5,926 bases of DNA from Desulfobacterales bacterium CG23_combo_of_CG06-09_8_20_14_all_51_8 (GCA_002772195.1 PCSG01000265.1:990-6915); one strand, 5' to 3'; positions 1 through 5,877 are shown, counted from the stretch's first letter. Notes: a model not told the origin generated them from the letters alone. Program-made: numbers and translations.

Positions 1-266
1 TTATTGATGGGCGCCGCCAGGACCCGCTGGCTCATTTCCCCGGCCAGTTCGGTGATGCCTCCGGCAATGGGCATGTCCACGACATTGCGCTCGATCAGGC
101 CGATCACCTGCTCCGCCGAGATGATTTCCCTTAAGGTGATTTTTTTGATCCATTGAAAAACCGCCGTTGCCTCTTCCCTTAGGGTCTCGCGGAATTTTTT
201 GGATTTAAAACGACTCAGCTCATGCCGGACGTGGGCTTCCATTAATTTTTCAAGGGCGGCATCCAT
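1..266 (-). CDS. Hypothetical protein, N-terminal part only (cut by the window edge)
   Basis: I do not recognise this gene. Eighty-eight codons plus two bases are visible, and the frame is still open at the window edge, so the C-terminus is missing. The start is the ATG at 264-266, only 3 bases after the TAA of the TetR gene. An AGGA at 274-277 (7-base spacing) and an AGGAG at 279-283 lie in the end of the TetR gene, which suggests translational coupling. The protein begins MDAALEKLMEAHV. It is charged and predicted helical over roughly residues 1-40 (HELSRFKSKKFRE, LREEATAVFQWIKK). A more hydrophobic part follows, with VIGLIERNVVDMPIAGG at about 54-70. There is no signal peptide and no clear membrane span. 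Its position directly behind a FabR-like regulator suggests it belongs to the same transcript and possibly the same lipid-related process, but that is inference from context only. Confidence 0.75.
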   Translation of the reverse strand, partial: MDAALEKLMEAHVRHELSRFKSKKFRETLREEATAVFQWIKKITLREIISAEQVIGLIERNVVDMPIAGGITELAGEMSQRVLAAPIN

Positions 267-269
267 GGA

Positions 270-965
270 TTATTCCTGCTCCTGTTTTGTCTGTTCCAGT
301 GTCAAGGCTCCCAGCAACAGGAGGGTGAGGGGTTGAATGACGGGTTCGATCAGGTTTGCGGCGGCCCGAAGCGTTTCCTGCGGCGTTCCCGAGGGGGAAA
401 ATCGTTCCATAACGCCCCGGCTGACCAGGGTGATCATGGTTTCCGAAAGCAGACCCAGGGTTTGGGTGCTGCAAGGCAGTCCCTTCCCAGGGCGCTTCAA
501 AATTTCCACCAAGTCCTGGATCAGGGCGCTGATCGCATCGCCGATGGCGGCCCTCAGGGCATCCGCGCTTCCGGTTCGCTCCTGAAAAAACAAATGGAGC
601 AGTCGGGGGGTTTGACGATAGGCATCAGCAAAGGTTTTGACAAACGGCCGGGTCAGGCATTCGATGGCGGTCAGTTGTTTTTGGGAACCATCCCCGGGTT
701 TTAGCCCGGAAAACGCCATTTGTTTGCGGGCCTGAGCCAGCCAGCCGTCCAGAGCCTCCTTGGCCTGCTCCACCATGGCCACGCCCATCTCATCAATTTC
801 CCGAAAATGCCGGTAAAAAGAGGTGGGCGCGATACCGGCTTTCCGGGCCACGGACCTGAGGCTTAAACTGGCATAGCCTTGTTCCGCGCACAGTTCCAGG
901 GCCGATTCAATCAGGGCCTGGCTGGTTTTTTCCTTTTGCTGTTTTGCTTCATTGCGAGAAGCCAT
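270..965 (-). CDS. TetR-family transcriptional regulator, FabR/DesT-like
   Basis: A 231-residue DNA-binding repressor of the TetR family. The N-terminal helix-turn-helix is at about residues 35-54 (SLRSVARKAGIAPTSFYRHF). The preceding QQKEKT...LIESALELCAEQGYASLSLR and the following REIDEMGVAMVEQ closely match what I recall of E. coli FabR, the repressor of unsaturated fatty-acid genes. The rest (about 70-231) is the variable helical ligand-binding and dimerisation half; FabR and DesT read acyl-CoA/acyl-ACP saturation there. The start chosen is the ATG at 963-965, which has a purine-rich Shine-Dalgarno (971-980, AAGAGGGAGA) about 5 bases upstream. An in-frame TTG at 1076 would add 37 basic, low-complexity residues and would place the start inside the likely promoter, so I reject it. 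The gene follows two acyltransferase genes and precedes an unrecognised gene by 3 bases. The family is well supported; the ligand and targets are inferred. Confidence 0.92.
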   Translation of the reverse strand: MASRNEAKQQKEKTSQALIESALELCAEQGYASLSLRSVARKAGIAPTSFYRHFREIDEMGVAMVEQAKEALDGWLAQARKQMAFSGLKPGDGSQKQLTAIECLTRPFVKTFADAYRQTPRLLHLFFQERTGSADALRAAIGDAISALIQDLVEILKRPGKGLPCSTQTLGLLSETMITLVSRGVMERFSPSGTPQETLRAAANLIEPVIQPLTLLLLGALTLEQTKQEQE

Positions 966-1044
966 GGGCGTCTCCCTCTTAGATGACTTGTTTCCGCCGG
1001 TTTCATGGGCGCTATTTTTACGGGTGCTTTTCTTTTTTAGCAGA

Positions 1045-1082
1045 ATTATAGGGGATTTCAAACTTGTTTTGCGCAAATCCCC
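1045..1082 (-). promoter_or_regulatory. Candidate promoter and operator-like inverted repeat before the TetR gene
   Basis: Read on the minus strand, a perfect TATAAT (1045-1050) lies 79 bases before the TetR ATG. An inverted repeat, GGGGATTT (1075-1082) and AAATCCCC (1051-1058), abuts it. The repeat begins directly after the acyltransferase stop codon and covers the space where a -35 box would lie. A 10-base perfect palindrome, TTTGCGCAAA (1068-1077), sits in its upstream part. There is no good TTGACA at 16-18 bases, so the promoter would be weak or activator-dependent. The layout fits autoregulation by the TetR protein. The same repeat could instead form an RNA hairpin after the acyltransferase gene, but no T-run follows, so it is not a standard terminator. 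Confidence 0.45.
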
Positions 1083-2057
1083 TTAACCAAAAAACCATCC
1101 CCGCCGTTTTTTTGCCAGGCGATTGACTCCTTCCTGAATGCGGTCTTCAATTTCCTTGTATTTCTGATCCACATATACAGTATCGTTGGCACGGTCCGGG
1201 TCATTGTCGATATCCACGGGATCGAGGATTTCGGTCCGAATTTTGGCGGGCAGCGGAATGTGCATGGGAAAGGCCTCCAGGGTCAGGCCGAACGGAAATC
1301 CCAAAACCAGCGGGGCCATATCGCTTCGCAGCAGCTTTTTCAAGCCAAGCATTTTCGCCAGTTTCCGGCCTTCGGACAGCACAAACACCGTGTCAGATCC
1401 CCCGCAGGTGGCCACGGGCACAATGGGCACGCCGGAGCGGATGGCCTGACGGATAAAGCCCTTTCGGCCGCCCAGCACCACCGTATGGCGCTTTCTCCAG
1501 GAGCGCATGGCGTCCACTTCACCCCCCGGCCAGATGATCACATCGTGTCCGGCGTCAAATGCGGCCCCGATGGATTCGCGTTTGGCCGGAATCACGCTGA
1601 GGTTGCGAAAATACGTCCCGATGCCCGGCATGGCCATCAGCGCATCGTGGGCCGTTCCGTGAAGAACCCGGCGGCCTCTGAAATGACGATACCAGTCAAA
1701 ACAAAAGGTCCATGCGTCCATGGTCAGCCATGTTCCGGAATGAATGCCGATCAGCATGGACGCCGAATCCGGCAGACGTTCCCATCCGGTCGTCTCCGCA
1801 CGAAAATAATAGTCCAGAAGAAAGTCCCACACAATCATCTGGCGGTCCATCATCTCCTTGTTCTGGGGTGCGATGGACCAGTCTTCCGTGCGGTGGCTGA
1901 TGAAGGAGGTGACTTTGTTCGTCAGGGACGGTTTTTCAACGGCAGCGGCTTCCGGGTCGCTGGTAACCAGTTTGAGAATCGGTTCGGCAATGTTTAAGAG
2001 GGCGTCGTTAAAAAGATTTTGTCCGGCATCTGTGGTTTGGGTCATTTGGCTATACAT
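1083..2057 (-). CDS. PlsC/DAGAT-like lipid acyltransferase (1-acylglycerol-phosphate acyltransferase superfamily)
   Basis: A 324-residue protein of the glycerolipid acyltransferase superfamily, closest in motif style to the DAGAT/TMEM68-like branch. The catalytic-histidine block is GIHSGTWLTMDAW at 104-116 (H106, D114), a spacing longer than the classical HX4D. The acceptor-site block is IIWPGGEVDAMRSW at 174-187. This is followed by GGRKGFIRQAIRSGVPIVPV at 196-215, the usual KGF..LA...G.PIVPV strand. A late LGFPFGLTLEAFPMHIPLPAKI (252-273) matches the typical end of the domain. No signal peptide is seen, so it is probably a peripheral membrane enzyme at the cytoplasmic face. It would transfer an acyl chain from acyl-CoA or acyl-ACP to a lipid acceptor; the acceptor cannot be read. 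The ATG at 2055-2057 is backed by AAGGAGA (2064-2070). The neighbours are a second, different acyltransferase upstream and a FabR-like regulator downstream, which points to membrane or storage-lipid remodelling. Confidence 0.85.
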   Translation of the reverse strand: MYSQMTQTTDAGQNLFNDALLNIAEPILKLVTSDPEAAAVEKPSLTNKVTSFISHRTEDWSIAPQNKEMMDRQMIVWDFLLDYYFRAETTGWERLPDSASMLIGIHSGTWLTMDAWTFCFDWYRHFRGRRVLHGTAHDALMAMPGIGTYFRNLSVIPAKRESIGAAFDAGHDVIIWPGGEVDAMRSWRKRHTVVLGGRKGFIRQAIRSGVPIVPVATCGGSDTVFVLSEGRKLAKMLGLKKLLRSDMAPLVLGFPFGLTLEAFPMHIPLPAKIRTEILDPVDIDNDPDRANDTVYVDQKYKEIEDRIQEGVNRLAKKRRGWFFG

Positions 2058-2130
2058 GGTAAGTCTCCTTTTATAATAGTAAACTGTATTGAGCGGTAAA
2101 CATTTTGTGAGGACGTTTTAATTTTTGAAT

Positions 2131-2202
2131 GAAGGTGTCTGGTTTCAGGTGTCTGGAAAATGTTACTGAACCTTGGAATTTAAGACTGACACCTGACACC
2201 CG
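2131..2202. repeat. GGTGTC-rich imperfect inverted repeat in an intergenic gap
   Basis: Lies in the 173-base gap between the two acyltransferase genes. On the plus strand GGTGTCTGG occurs twice (2134-2142 and 2148-2156). The arm 2141-2156 pairs with 2185-2200 at 13 of 16 positions, with an exact core CAGGTGTC (2146-2153) against GACACCTG (2188-2195). The loop is about 28 bases. No T-run follows on either strand, so it is not an ordinary intrinsic terminator. From memory, similar GTGTCAGGT(TTC)AGGTGTC strings recur between genes in some deltaproteobacterial genomes, so this may be a small dispersed element. The rest of the gap is AT-rich leader with no gene. Confidence 0.5.
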
Positions 2203-2230
2203 AACACTTTATAACCTTTCCGGACCGGGA

Positions 2231-3187
2231 TCAGGCCGCCGCGACCCAGGCCTCGTCTTCCGGAAACAGTGCGGCCAGTATCCGGGCTTTTTGACGGCTC
2301 CTCCGCCATTTTCCGGATAGCATCGGCTCCCGGGCGTTTTGCCGGACATTCTGTCGACCGGTTTCATTCATTATGACCTGAAGTTCAGCGGTCATGGCGT
2401 TCAGTTGCTCCCGGATGGCGGCGACTTCAATGCCGATGTGCTGACGAACCTCCTCTTTTGACAGCCCGGCAAGGTCGGATGAACCGATGGCCGGCTCGTA
2501 CCTGCGGCACAGGACCCGATACTGATCGATTTTTTTAAAAGGAGGCAGGGTGATGTTGATTCCCCGCAGGCCATACGTTCCGGGAACCGTGAGGCCGAAG
2601 GGGAGATTGGCCCGGATATTCCAGATTTCCGCTCCCTGATGGGCCATCAGGCAGATGGCGGCGTCGGCTTTTATCGCCGCAGCGATCATGCCCTTGGACC
2701 GGAACGGGGCCACATAATCATTAAAGGAAAGCAGGCAGTTGGCCCCTTCCGGCGCCGTTCCCGTGAGGCCGATATCCCTGTTTTTTAAAAGCGCGATGAT
2801 GTCATCCATGGTATCGGCGTCCGTGGGGGTTCCCAGGGTCCGGCGGTAATAATCCTTGAACCCCGGAATTAAAAACAAGGCCTTGTGAGGAACCATGCCA
2901 CCGATGATGTCACCGTACCCGTTGTCGATAAAAAATTTTCCCACCAGGGCCGCCAGGGGAATCCAGGCGGCCCCCGGTCCGTGGGATACGATAGCCACGA
3001 CCGGCCGACCATCCGTTGGCAGCAGAGCTTCCGGATTCATGATCTCTGCCCGCCGGACCAGATGGTTTAAAACAAACTCCGTGTAAGGTTTGAATTTTCG
3101 CATGGGAACGCCTTTGCCCTCTGTTGCCGCGAATTCGCGGCCCCGGGTTTTGAATGCTTCGATGTGAGCGGATGCCTTTGGTGTCAT
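2231..3187 (-). CDS. Divergent PlsC-like acyltransferase homologue
   Basis: A 318-residue protein I place in the lysophospholipid acyltransferase superfamily from its motif order. VVAIVSHGPGAAW at 63-75 corresponds to the catalytic-His block (H69). The segment LTGTAPEGANCLLSF at 141-155 corresponds to the PEG acceptor-binding motif (P146, E147, G148), with F162-R163-S164-K165-G166 and AAAIKADAAICLMAHQ following as the KG...A.K....I.P strand. There is no acidic residue at the usual place after H69 (residue +5 is A74), so catalysis is altered or the protein is a non-canonical member. The C-terminus (about 240-318) is helical and charged with a basic patch GKWRRSRQKAR (292-302). No signal peptide is seen. 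The ATG at 3185-3187 follows AAGGAGA (3194-3200), the same sequence and spacing as the next acyltransferase gene. It is the first gene behind the strong promoter at 3312-3340. Confidence 0.72.
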   Translation of the reverse strand: MTPKASAHIEAFKTRGREFAATEGKGVPMRKFKPYTEFVLNHLVRRAEIMNPEALLPTDGRPVVAIVSHGPGAAWIPLAALVGKFFIDNGYGDIIGGMVPHKALFLIPGFKDYYRRTLGTPTDADTMDDIIALLKNRDIGLTGTAPEGANCLLSFNDYVAPFRSKGMIAAAIKADAAICLMAHQGAEIWNIRANLPFGLTVPGTYGLRGINITLPPFKKIDQYRVLCRRYEPAIGSSDLAGLSKEEVRQHIGIEVAAIREQLNAMTAELQVIMNETGRQNVRQNAREPMLSGKWRRSRQKARILAALFPEDEAWVAAA

Positions 3188-3215
3188 GGACGGTCTCCTT
3201 TATATTATATTGCTG

Positions 3216-3254
3216 ATGTTTTTCGGCCAGAGCGCCGGGTCTTTAAAAAAACAT
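3216..3254 (-). promoter_or_regulatory. Possible leader stem-loop upstream of the divergent acyltransferase gene
   Basis: On the minus-strand transcript ATGTTTTT (3247-3254) can pair perfectly with AAAAACAT (3216-3223). An inner CGGC (3234-3237) and GCCG (3224-3227) stack directly on it and close a 6-base loop; a 9-base bulge lies on the 5' side only. It lies about 50 bases after the predicted transcription start and ends about 16 bases before the AAGGAGA ribosome site. It could affect mRNA stability or translation. The outer arm is A/U only, so the fold is modest and may be chance. Confidence 0.3.
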
Positions 3255-3274
3255 GTGATCGAATTATTGTTTTC

Positions 3275-3295
3275 TTGTTTGTAAAAACAATTGTT
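3275..3295. promoter_or_regulatory. Overlapping AT-rich dyads downstream of the promoter
   Basis: A perfect 10-base palindrome AACAATTGTT (3286-3295) overlaps a second dyad, TTGTTT (3275-3280) with AAACAA (3285-3290). Both lie in the early transcribed leader of the acyltransferase gene, directly next to the GTACA operator candidate. Such clusters often mark several repressor binding positions, but low-complexity A/T sequence makes short palindromes likely by chance. Confidence 0.3.
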
Positions 3296-3309
3296 CGTAC
3301 ATTTGTACG
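3296..3309. promoter_or_regulatory. Candidate repressor operator, CGTACA-TT-TGTACG
   Basis: A perfect 6+2+6 palindrome begins 2 bases downstream of the -10 box, covering the expected transcription start. With flanks the dyad extends with partial matches to about 3290-3315 (matches at 3294/3311, 3292/3313, 3291/3314 and 3290/3315; mismatches at 3295/3310 and 3293/3312). Position and form are typical of a TetR-family operator that blocks RNA polymerase. The FabR-like regulator encoded about 2.3 kb downstream is the obvious candidate ligand, by inference. Confidence 0.55.
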
Positions 3310-3311
3310 CA

Positions 3312-3371
3312 AATATGTTCTTTTAATTTAATTGTGTCAAGAACTTTTTTTAAATAATTTTAAAAATATGA
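3312..3371 (-). promoter_or_regulatory. Sigma-70-type promoter with an UP-like A/T region
   Basis: On the minus strand there is a perfect TTGACA (3335-3340), a 17-base spacer and CATATT (3312-3317, 4 of 6 to TATAAT). Immediately upstream, 3341-3371 is made almost wholly of A and T tracts, as in an UP element. Transcription should start near 3305, giving a leader of about 118 bases before the ATG at 3187. This is the best promoter in the window and drives the acyltransferase genes. Confidence 0.7.
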
Positions 3372-3482
3372 CGCAATGATGGCTTTAAAGGTAGAACCTA
3401 TTGAATGTACAATGAATAAAAACAATGCAGATTTGAAAATTCTTGAACCCGGCAAACAGGAGACAATAGCGCCCCCGGCGGA
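3372..3482. other. Intergenic stretch after the tsaC-like gene, no gene seen
   Basis: Between the TGA of the YrdC/Sua5 gene and the promoter region. I see no RNA gene, no convincing small ORF and no intrinsic terminator. A short GC stem, CGCC-GGG-GGCG, follows the stop but lacks a T-run. An imperfect dyad centred on TGTACA (3400-3417, 14 of 18 symmetric positions) shares its GTACA core with the operator candidate at 3296-3309. Confidence 0.4.
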
Positions 3483-4142
3483 TCAAAGAATCGGGAATAG
3501 GACTTCCCTGGAAATGGCGCCGACGCGGATCATTGTCGGCGGGTCGGTGGTGACATCCACCACGGTGGACCCAGCGCCGCCGGCGAGTTTTCCCGCATCC
3601 AGCACAAGATCAACGCGTTTGATGATTTCGGAAGGCAACTGATCGATAGAGTCCGCGCCGGGATGGCCGGACAGGTTGGCGCTGGTAGCGGTGAGGGGAG
3701 TCCCAAGGGAGGCAACCAGCCGGACGGTCACGGGATGCTCCGGCACCCGGATGCCGATTTTCCCGGTCCCGGCCGTTAAACCGGAGGGGACGTCAGGACG
3801 GGCGGCAAACACGATGGTCAGACGGCCCGGCCAGAAGGTCTCCATGAACCGGACGGCCGCGGTGGGGATTTTTACAGCCAGCCGCGCAAGATCATCCCTG
3901 GCGTTGATCAACACGGACACCGGTTTGTTCGCCGGCCGCTGCTTGACGCGAAACACCCGGTTGACGGCCTCCGGATTCATGGCATCCCCACCGATGCCGT
4001 AGAGGGTCCGGGTGGGAAAAATCACCAGGCCGCCGCCTTCTATGATGCGGACCGCCTGAGCAATCAGCGCCGGGTCGGGATCGGCCGGATCGACAAGTCG
4101 AATATGGGAATCAGATGTTGAGCGTCCGGGCTTTTTTTTCAA
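3483..4142 (-). CDS. tsaC: YrdC/Sua5/TsaC-family L-threonylcarbamoyladenylate synthase
   Basis: A 219-residue single-domain YrdC protein. The family makes threonylcarbamoyl-AMP from threonine, bicarbonate and ATP for t6A37 modification of ANN-decoding tRNAs in the cytoplasm. Motifs, numbered from the TTG start: GGGLVIFPTRTLYGIGGDA (36-54), the K67-x-R69 pair in RVKQRPANKP, IGIRVPEHP (129-137), S154-x-N156 in LTATSANLSGHPGADS (150-165), and DLVLDAG...GSTVVDVT...MIRVGAIS at the end. PTR replaces the common PTE/PTD. There is no linked C-terminal Sua5 domain. The start is uncertain: the first in-frame ATG inside the gene is M55, past an essential motif. The TTG at 4140-4142 is the best candidate and overlaps the purDE end by 32 bases, with only a weak GGA upstream. 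A run of eight A follows the TTG. A paralogous YciO-type role cannot be excluded. Confidence 0.88.
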   Translation of the reverse strand: MKKKPGRSTSDSHIRLVDPADPDPALIAQAVRIIEGGGLVIFPTRTLYGIGGDAMNPEAVNRVFRVKQRPANKPVSVLINARDDLARLAVKIPTAAVRFMETFWPGRLTIVFAARPDVPSGLTAGTGKIGIRVPEHPVTVRLVASLGTPLTATSANLSGHPGADSIDQLPSEIIKRVDLVLDAGKLAGGAGSTVVDVTTDPPTMIRVGAISREVLFPIL

Positions 4143-5877
4143 CGTCGTCCGCCATTTCTTTTTTATAATCCCGGAGCTGACGCACCAGATCCGGATCGGC
4201 CGCGGAAAGGATCTGGACAGCGAAAATACCGGCGTTTTTCGCCCCGGATTTTCCAATGGCCATGGTGGCCACCGGCACTCCCGGCGGCATCTGCACAGTG
4301 GAGAGCAGGGCATCCATGCCGTTTAACGATGATGAATCAATGGGAACGCCGATGACTGGCAAAATGGTGTGCCCGGCCAGGGCCCCGGCCAGATGGGCCG
4401 CATGCCCTGCCCCGGCGATAATCACTTTGACCCCTTTTTTTTCGGCGGTCACCACAAAATCCACGGCCCGTTTGGGGGTCCGGTGGGCCGAGGCCACGGT
4501 GATTTCATAAGGAACATTGAATTTCTTCAACATGTCGACGGCCTGCTTCATCACCCCGTAATCCGACTCACTGCCCATGACAATACCCACCAGGGGCCGG
4601 GTTTCAAGGCGTTTCAGCGCTTTTTTTCCAATATCTGTGCGATTATAAGCCCCGTCCCAGGAAATTTTGGAAACCGCGCGATAGGCTCGTTCAATGGCTT
4701 TGGCGACTGTGTCCCCAAGCGCCGTCACTCCCAGCACCCGTCCACCAACGGCGACGATGTCGCCGTTTTTCCCCGCTGTTCCGGCATGAAACACCATCAC
4801 GTCCCTCATCCGCCGGACGGATTCCAGCCCGGAAATGGGCATTCCTTTTTTATAAGCGCCGGGATAGCCCGCGGACGCCATGACCACGCACACTGCCGGC
4901 CGAGGGTCAATATCGATGGCGCACTGATCCAGCCGTTCGTCCACCACGGCTTCCATGATCGCCACCACATCGGATTTCAGGCGCATCAACAGGGGCTGCG
5001 TTTCCGGGTCCCCGAACCGGGCGTTGAATTCCACCACGTTGACCCGGTCCCGGTCGATCATCAGGCCCGCGTACAACACGCCTTTGTAGGGACAGCCTTC
5101 GGCGGCCATGGCTGCCACCATGGGAATCATGACGGTTTGCATGATTTTTTCGTGCATGACCGCATCCACCACCGGGGCCGGTGAATAAGCGCCCATTCCG
5201 CCGGTGTTGGGGCCTGTGTCATTATCATAAATGGTTTTATGGTCCTGGGAGGTCGGCAGGGGCAGTAGATGTTTTCCGTCCGTAAAGGCGATAAACGAGG
5301 CTTCCTCGCCGGTCAGGCAGTCTTCGATCAGAATTTTCTCCCCGGCGGGTCCGAAGGCCTTGTCTTTTAACATCGTGGCAACGGCGGCGGCGGCCTCTTT
5401 CCGGGTTTTGCAGACAACAACCCCTTTCCCGGCGGCCAGACCGTCCGCTTTTACGACCATGGGACCGGGGACGGTATTTACATATTTAAGGGCCTTATCA
5501 TAATCGGTGAAGGTTTTGCCTTTGGCGGTTGGGATGCCGTATTTCGACATGATTTTTTTGGCAAAGGATTTGCTGGCCTCGATGCGTGCGGCTTTTTTCG
5601 ACGGTCCGAACACCCGGAGACCCTTTTTCCCAAACGCATCGACAATGCCCGCCGACAGAGGGACTTCCGGACCGATCACCGTTAGATCAATGGACTGCTT
5701 TTGCGCAAACGCCGCCAACGCCTCAATGTTATCCGCCGCAATCGGAACGCATTCCGCGGCCTGGGCGATGCCCGCGTTGCCCGGAGCGCAGAAAATCTTT
5801 TTCACTTTCGGGCTTTTGGCGATTTTCCAGGCCAGGGTGTGCTCCCGGCCGCCGCCGCCGACGATCAGAATTTTCAT
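4111..5877 (-). CDS. purD-purE: PurD-PurE fusion: phosphoribosylamine-glycine ligase and N5-CAIR mutase
   Basis: A 588-residue bifunctional enzyme of de novo purine synthesis. Residues 1 to about 424 are PurD (E. coli about 429). They include N-terminal IVGGGGREH (5-13), ATP-grasp VVKADGLAAGKGV (141-153), DHKTIYDNDTGPNTGGMGAYSPAP (212-235), the signature NARFGDPETQP (285-295), and closing YNRTDIGKKAL (411-421). PurD joins phosphoribosylamine and glycine using ATP. Residues 427-588 are a full-length PurE: VGIVMGSESD (430-439), SAHRTP (463-468, catalytic-type H465), AGAGHAAHL (488-496), LPVIGVP, STVQMPPGVPVAT and AIGKSGAKNA. The class I form implies a separate PurK elsewhere. The linker is only about three residues, and no start codon lies before the PurE core, so this is a true fusion rather than two genes. 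ATG 5875-5877 follows AGAGGA (5885-5890) at 7 bases. The gene's end overlaps the YrdC gene. Confidence 0.96.
   Translation of the reverse strand: MKILIVGGGGREHTLAWKIAKSPKVKKIFCAPGNAGIAQAAECVPIAADNIEALAAFAQKQSIDLTVIGPEVPLSAGIVDAFGKKGLRVFGPSKKAARIEASKSFAKKIMSKYGIPTAKGKTFTDYDKALKYVNTVPGPMVVKADGLAAGKGVVVCKTRKEAAAAVATMLKDKAFGPAGEKILIEDCLTGEEASFIAFTDGKHLLPLPTSQDHKTIYDNDTGPNTGGMGAYSPAPVVDAVMHEKIMQTVMIPMVAAMAAEGCPYKGVLYAGLMIDRDRVNVVEFNARFGDPETQPLLMRLKSDVVAIMEAVVDERLDQCAIDIDPRPAVCVVMASAGYPGAYKKGMPISGLESVRRMRDVMVFHAGTAGKNGDIVAVGGRVLGVTALGDTVAKAIERAYRAVSKISWDGAYNRTDIGKKALKRLETRPLVGIVMGSESDYGVMKQAVDMLKKFNVPYEITVASAHRTPKRAVDFVVTAEKKGVKVIIAGAGHAAHLAGALAGHTILPVIGVPIDSSSLNGMDALLSTVQMPPGVPVATMAIGKSGAKNAGIFAVQILSAADPDLVRQLRDYKKEMADDVEKKARTLNI

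Noticed and set aside
250..474. Minus-strand 74-codon frame at the TetR/hypothetical junction
   Set aside because: Out of frame with both the TetR end and the downstream gene; Pro/Gly-rich composition typical of a shadow frame.
966..1076. Longer TetR protein starting at the TTG at 1076
   Set aside because: It would start within the inverted repeat and ahead of the TATAAT box, and would add a basic, unlikely tail. The ATG at 963-965 has a good SD and FabR-like N-terminus.
1260..1997. Plus-strand open frame of 245 codons
   Set aside because: Antisense shadow of the 324-residue acyltransferase; low-complexity composition, no motif and no convincing start signal.
2072..2100. Promoter TTTACC-16-TATTAT before the 324-residue acyltransferase gene
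   Set aside because: Transcription would start inside the AAGGAGA ribosome site and destroy it. The two GTTTAC copies (2079-2084, 2096-2101) are noted but have no clear role.
3466..3482. GC stem after the YrdC gene stop as an intrinsic terminator
   Set aside because: The stem is only four base pairs and no T-run follows.
3376..3642. Plus-strand small frame starting in the AT-rich intergenic region
   Set aside because: Most of it mirrors the conserved end of the YrdC gene, and it has no clear SD or promoter.
4369..5184. Plus-strand open frame of 271 codons, rich in His and Gly
   Set aside because: It is antisense to the strongly conserved PurD-PurE gene. Its composition is that of a mirrored GC-rich frame and it contains no recognisable domain.
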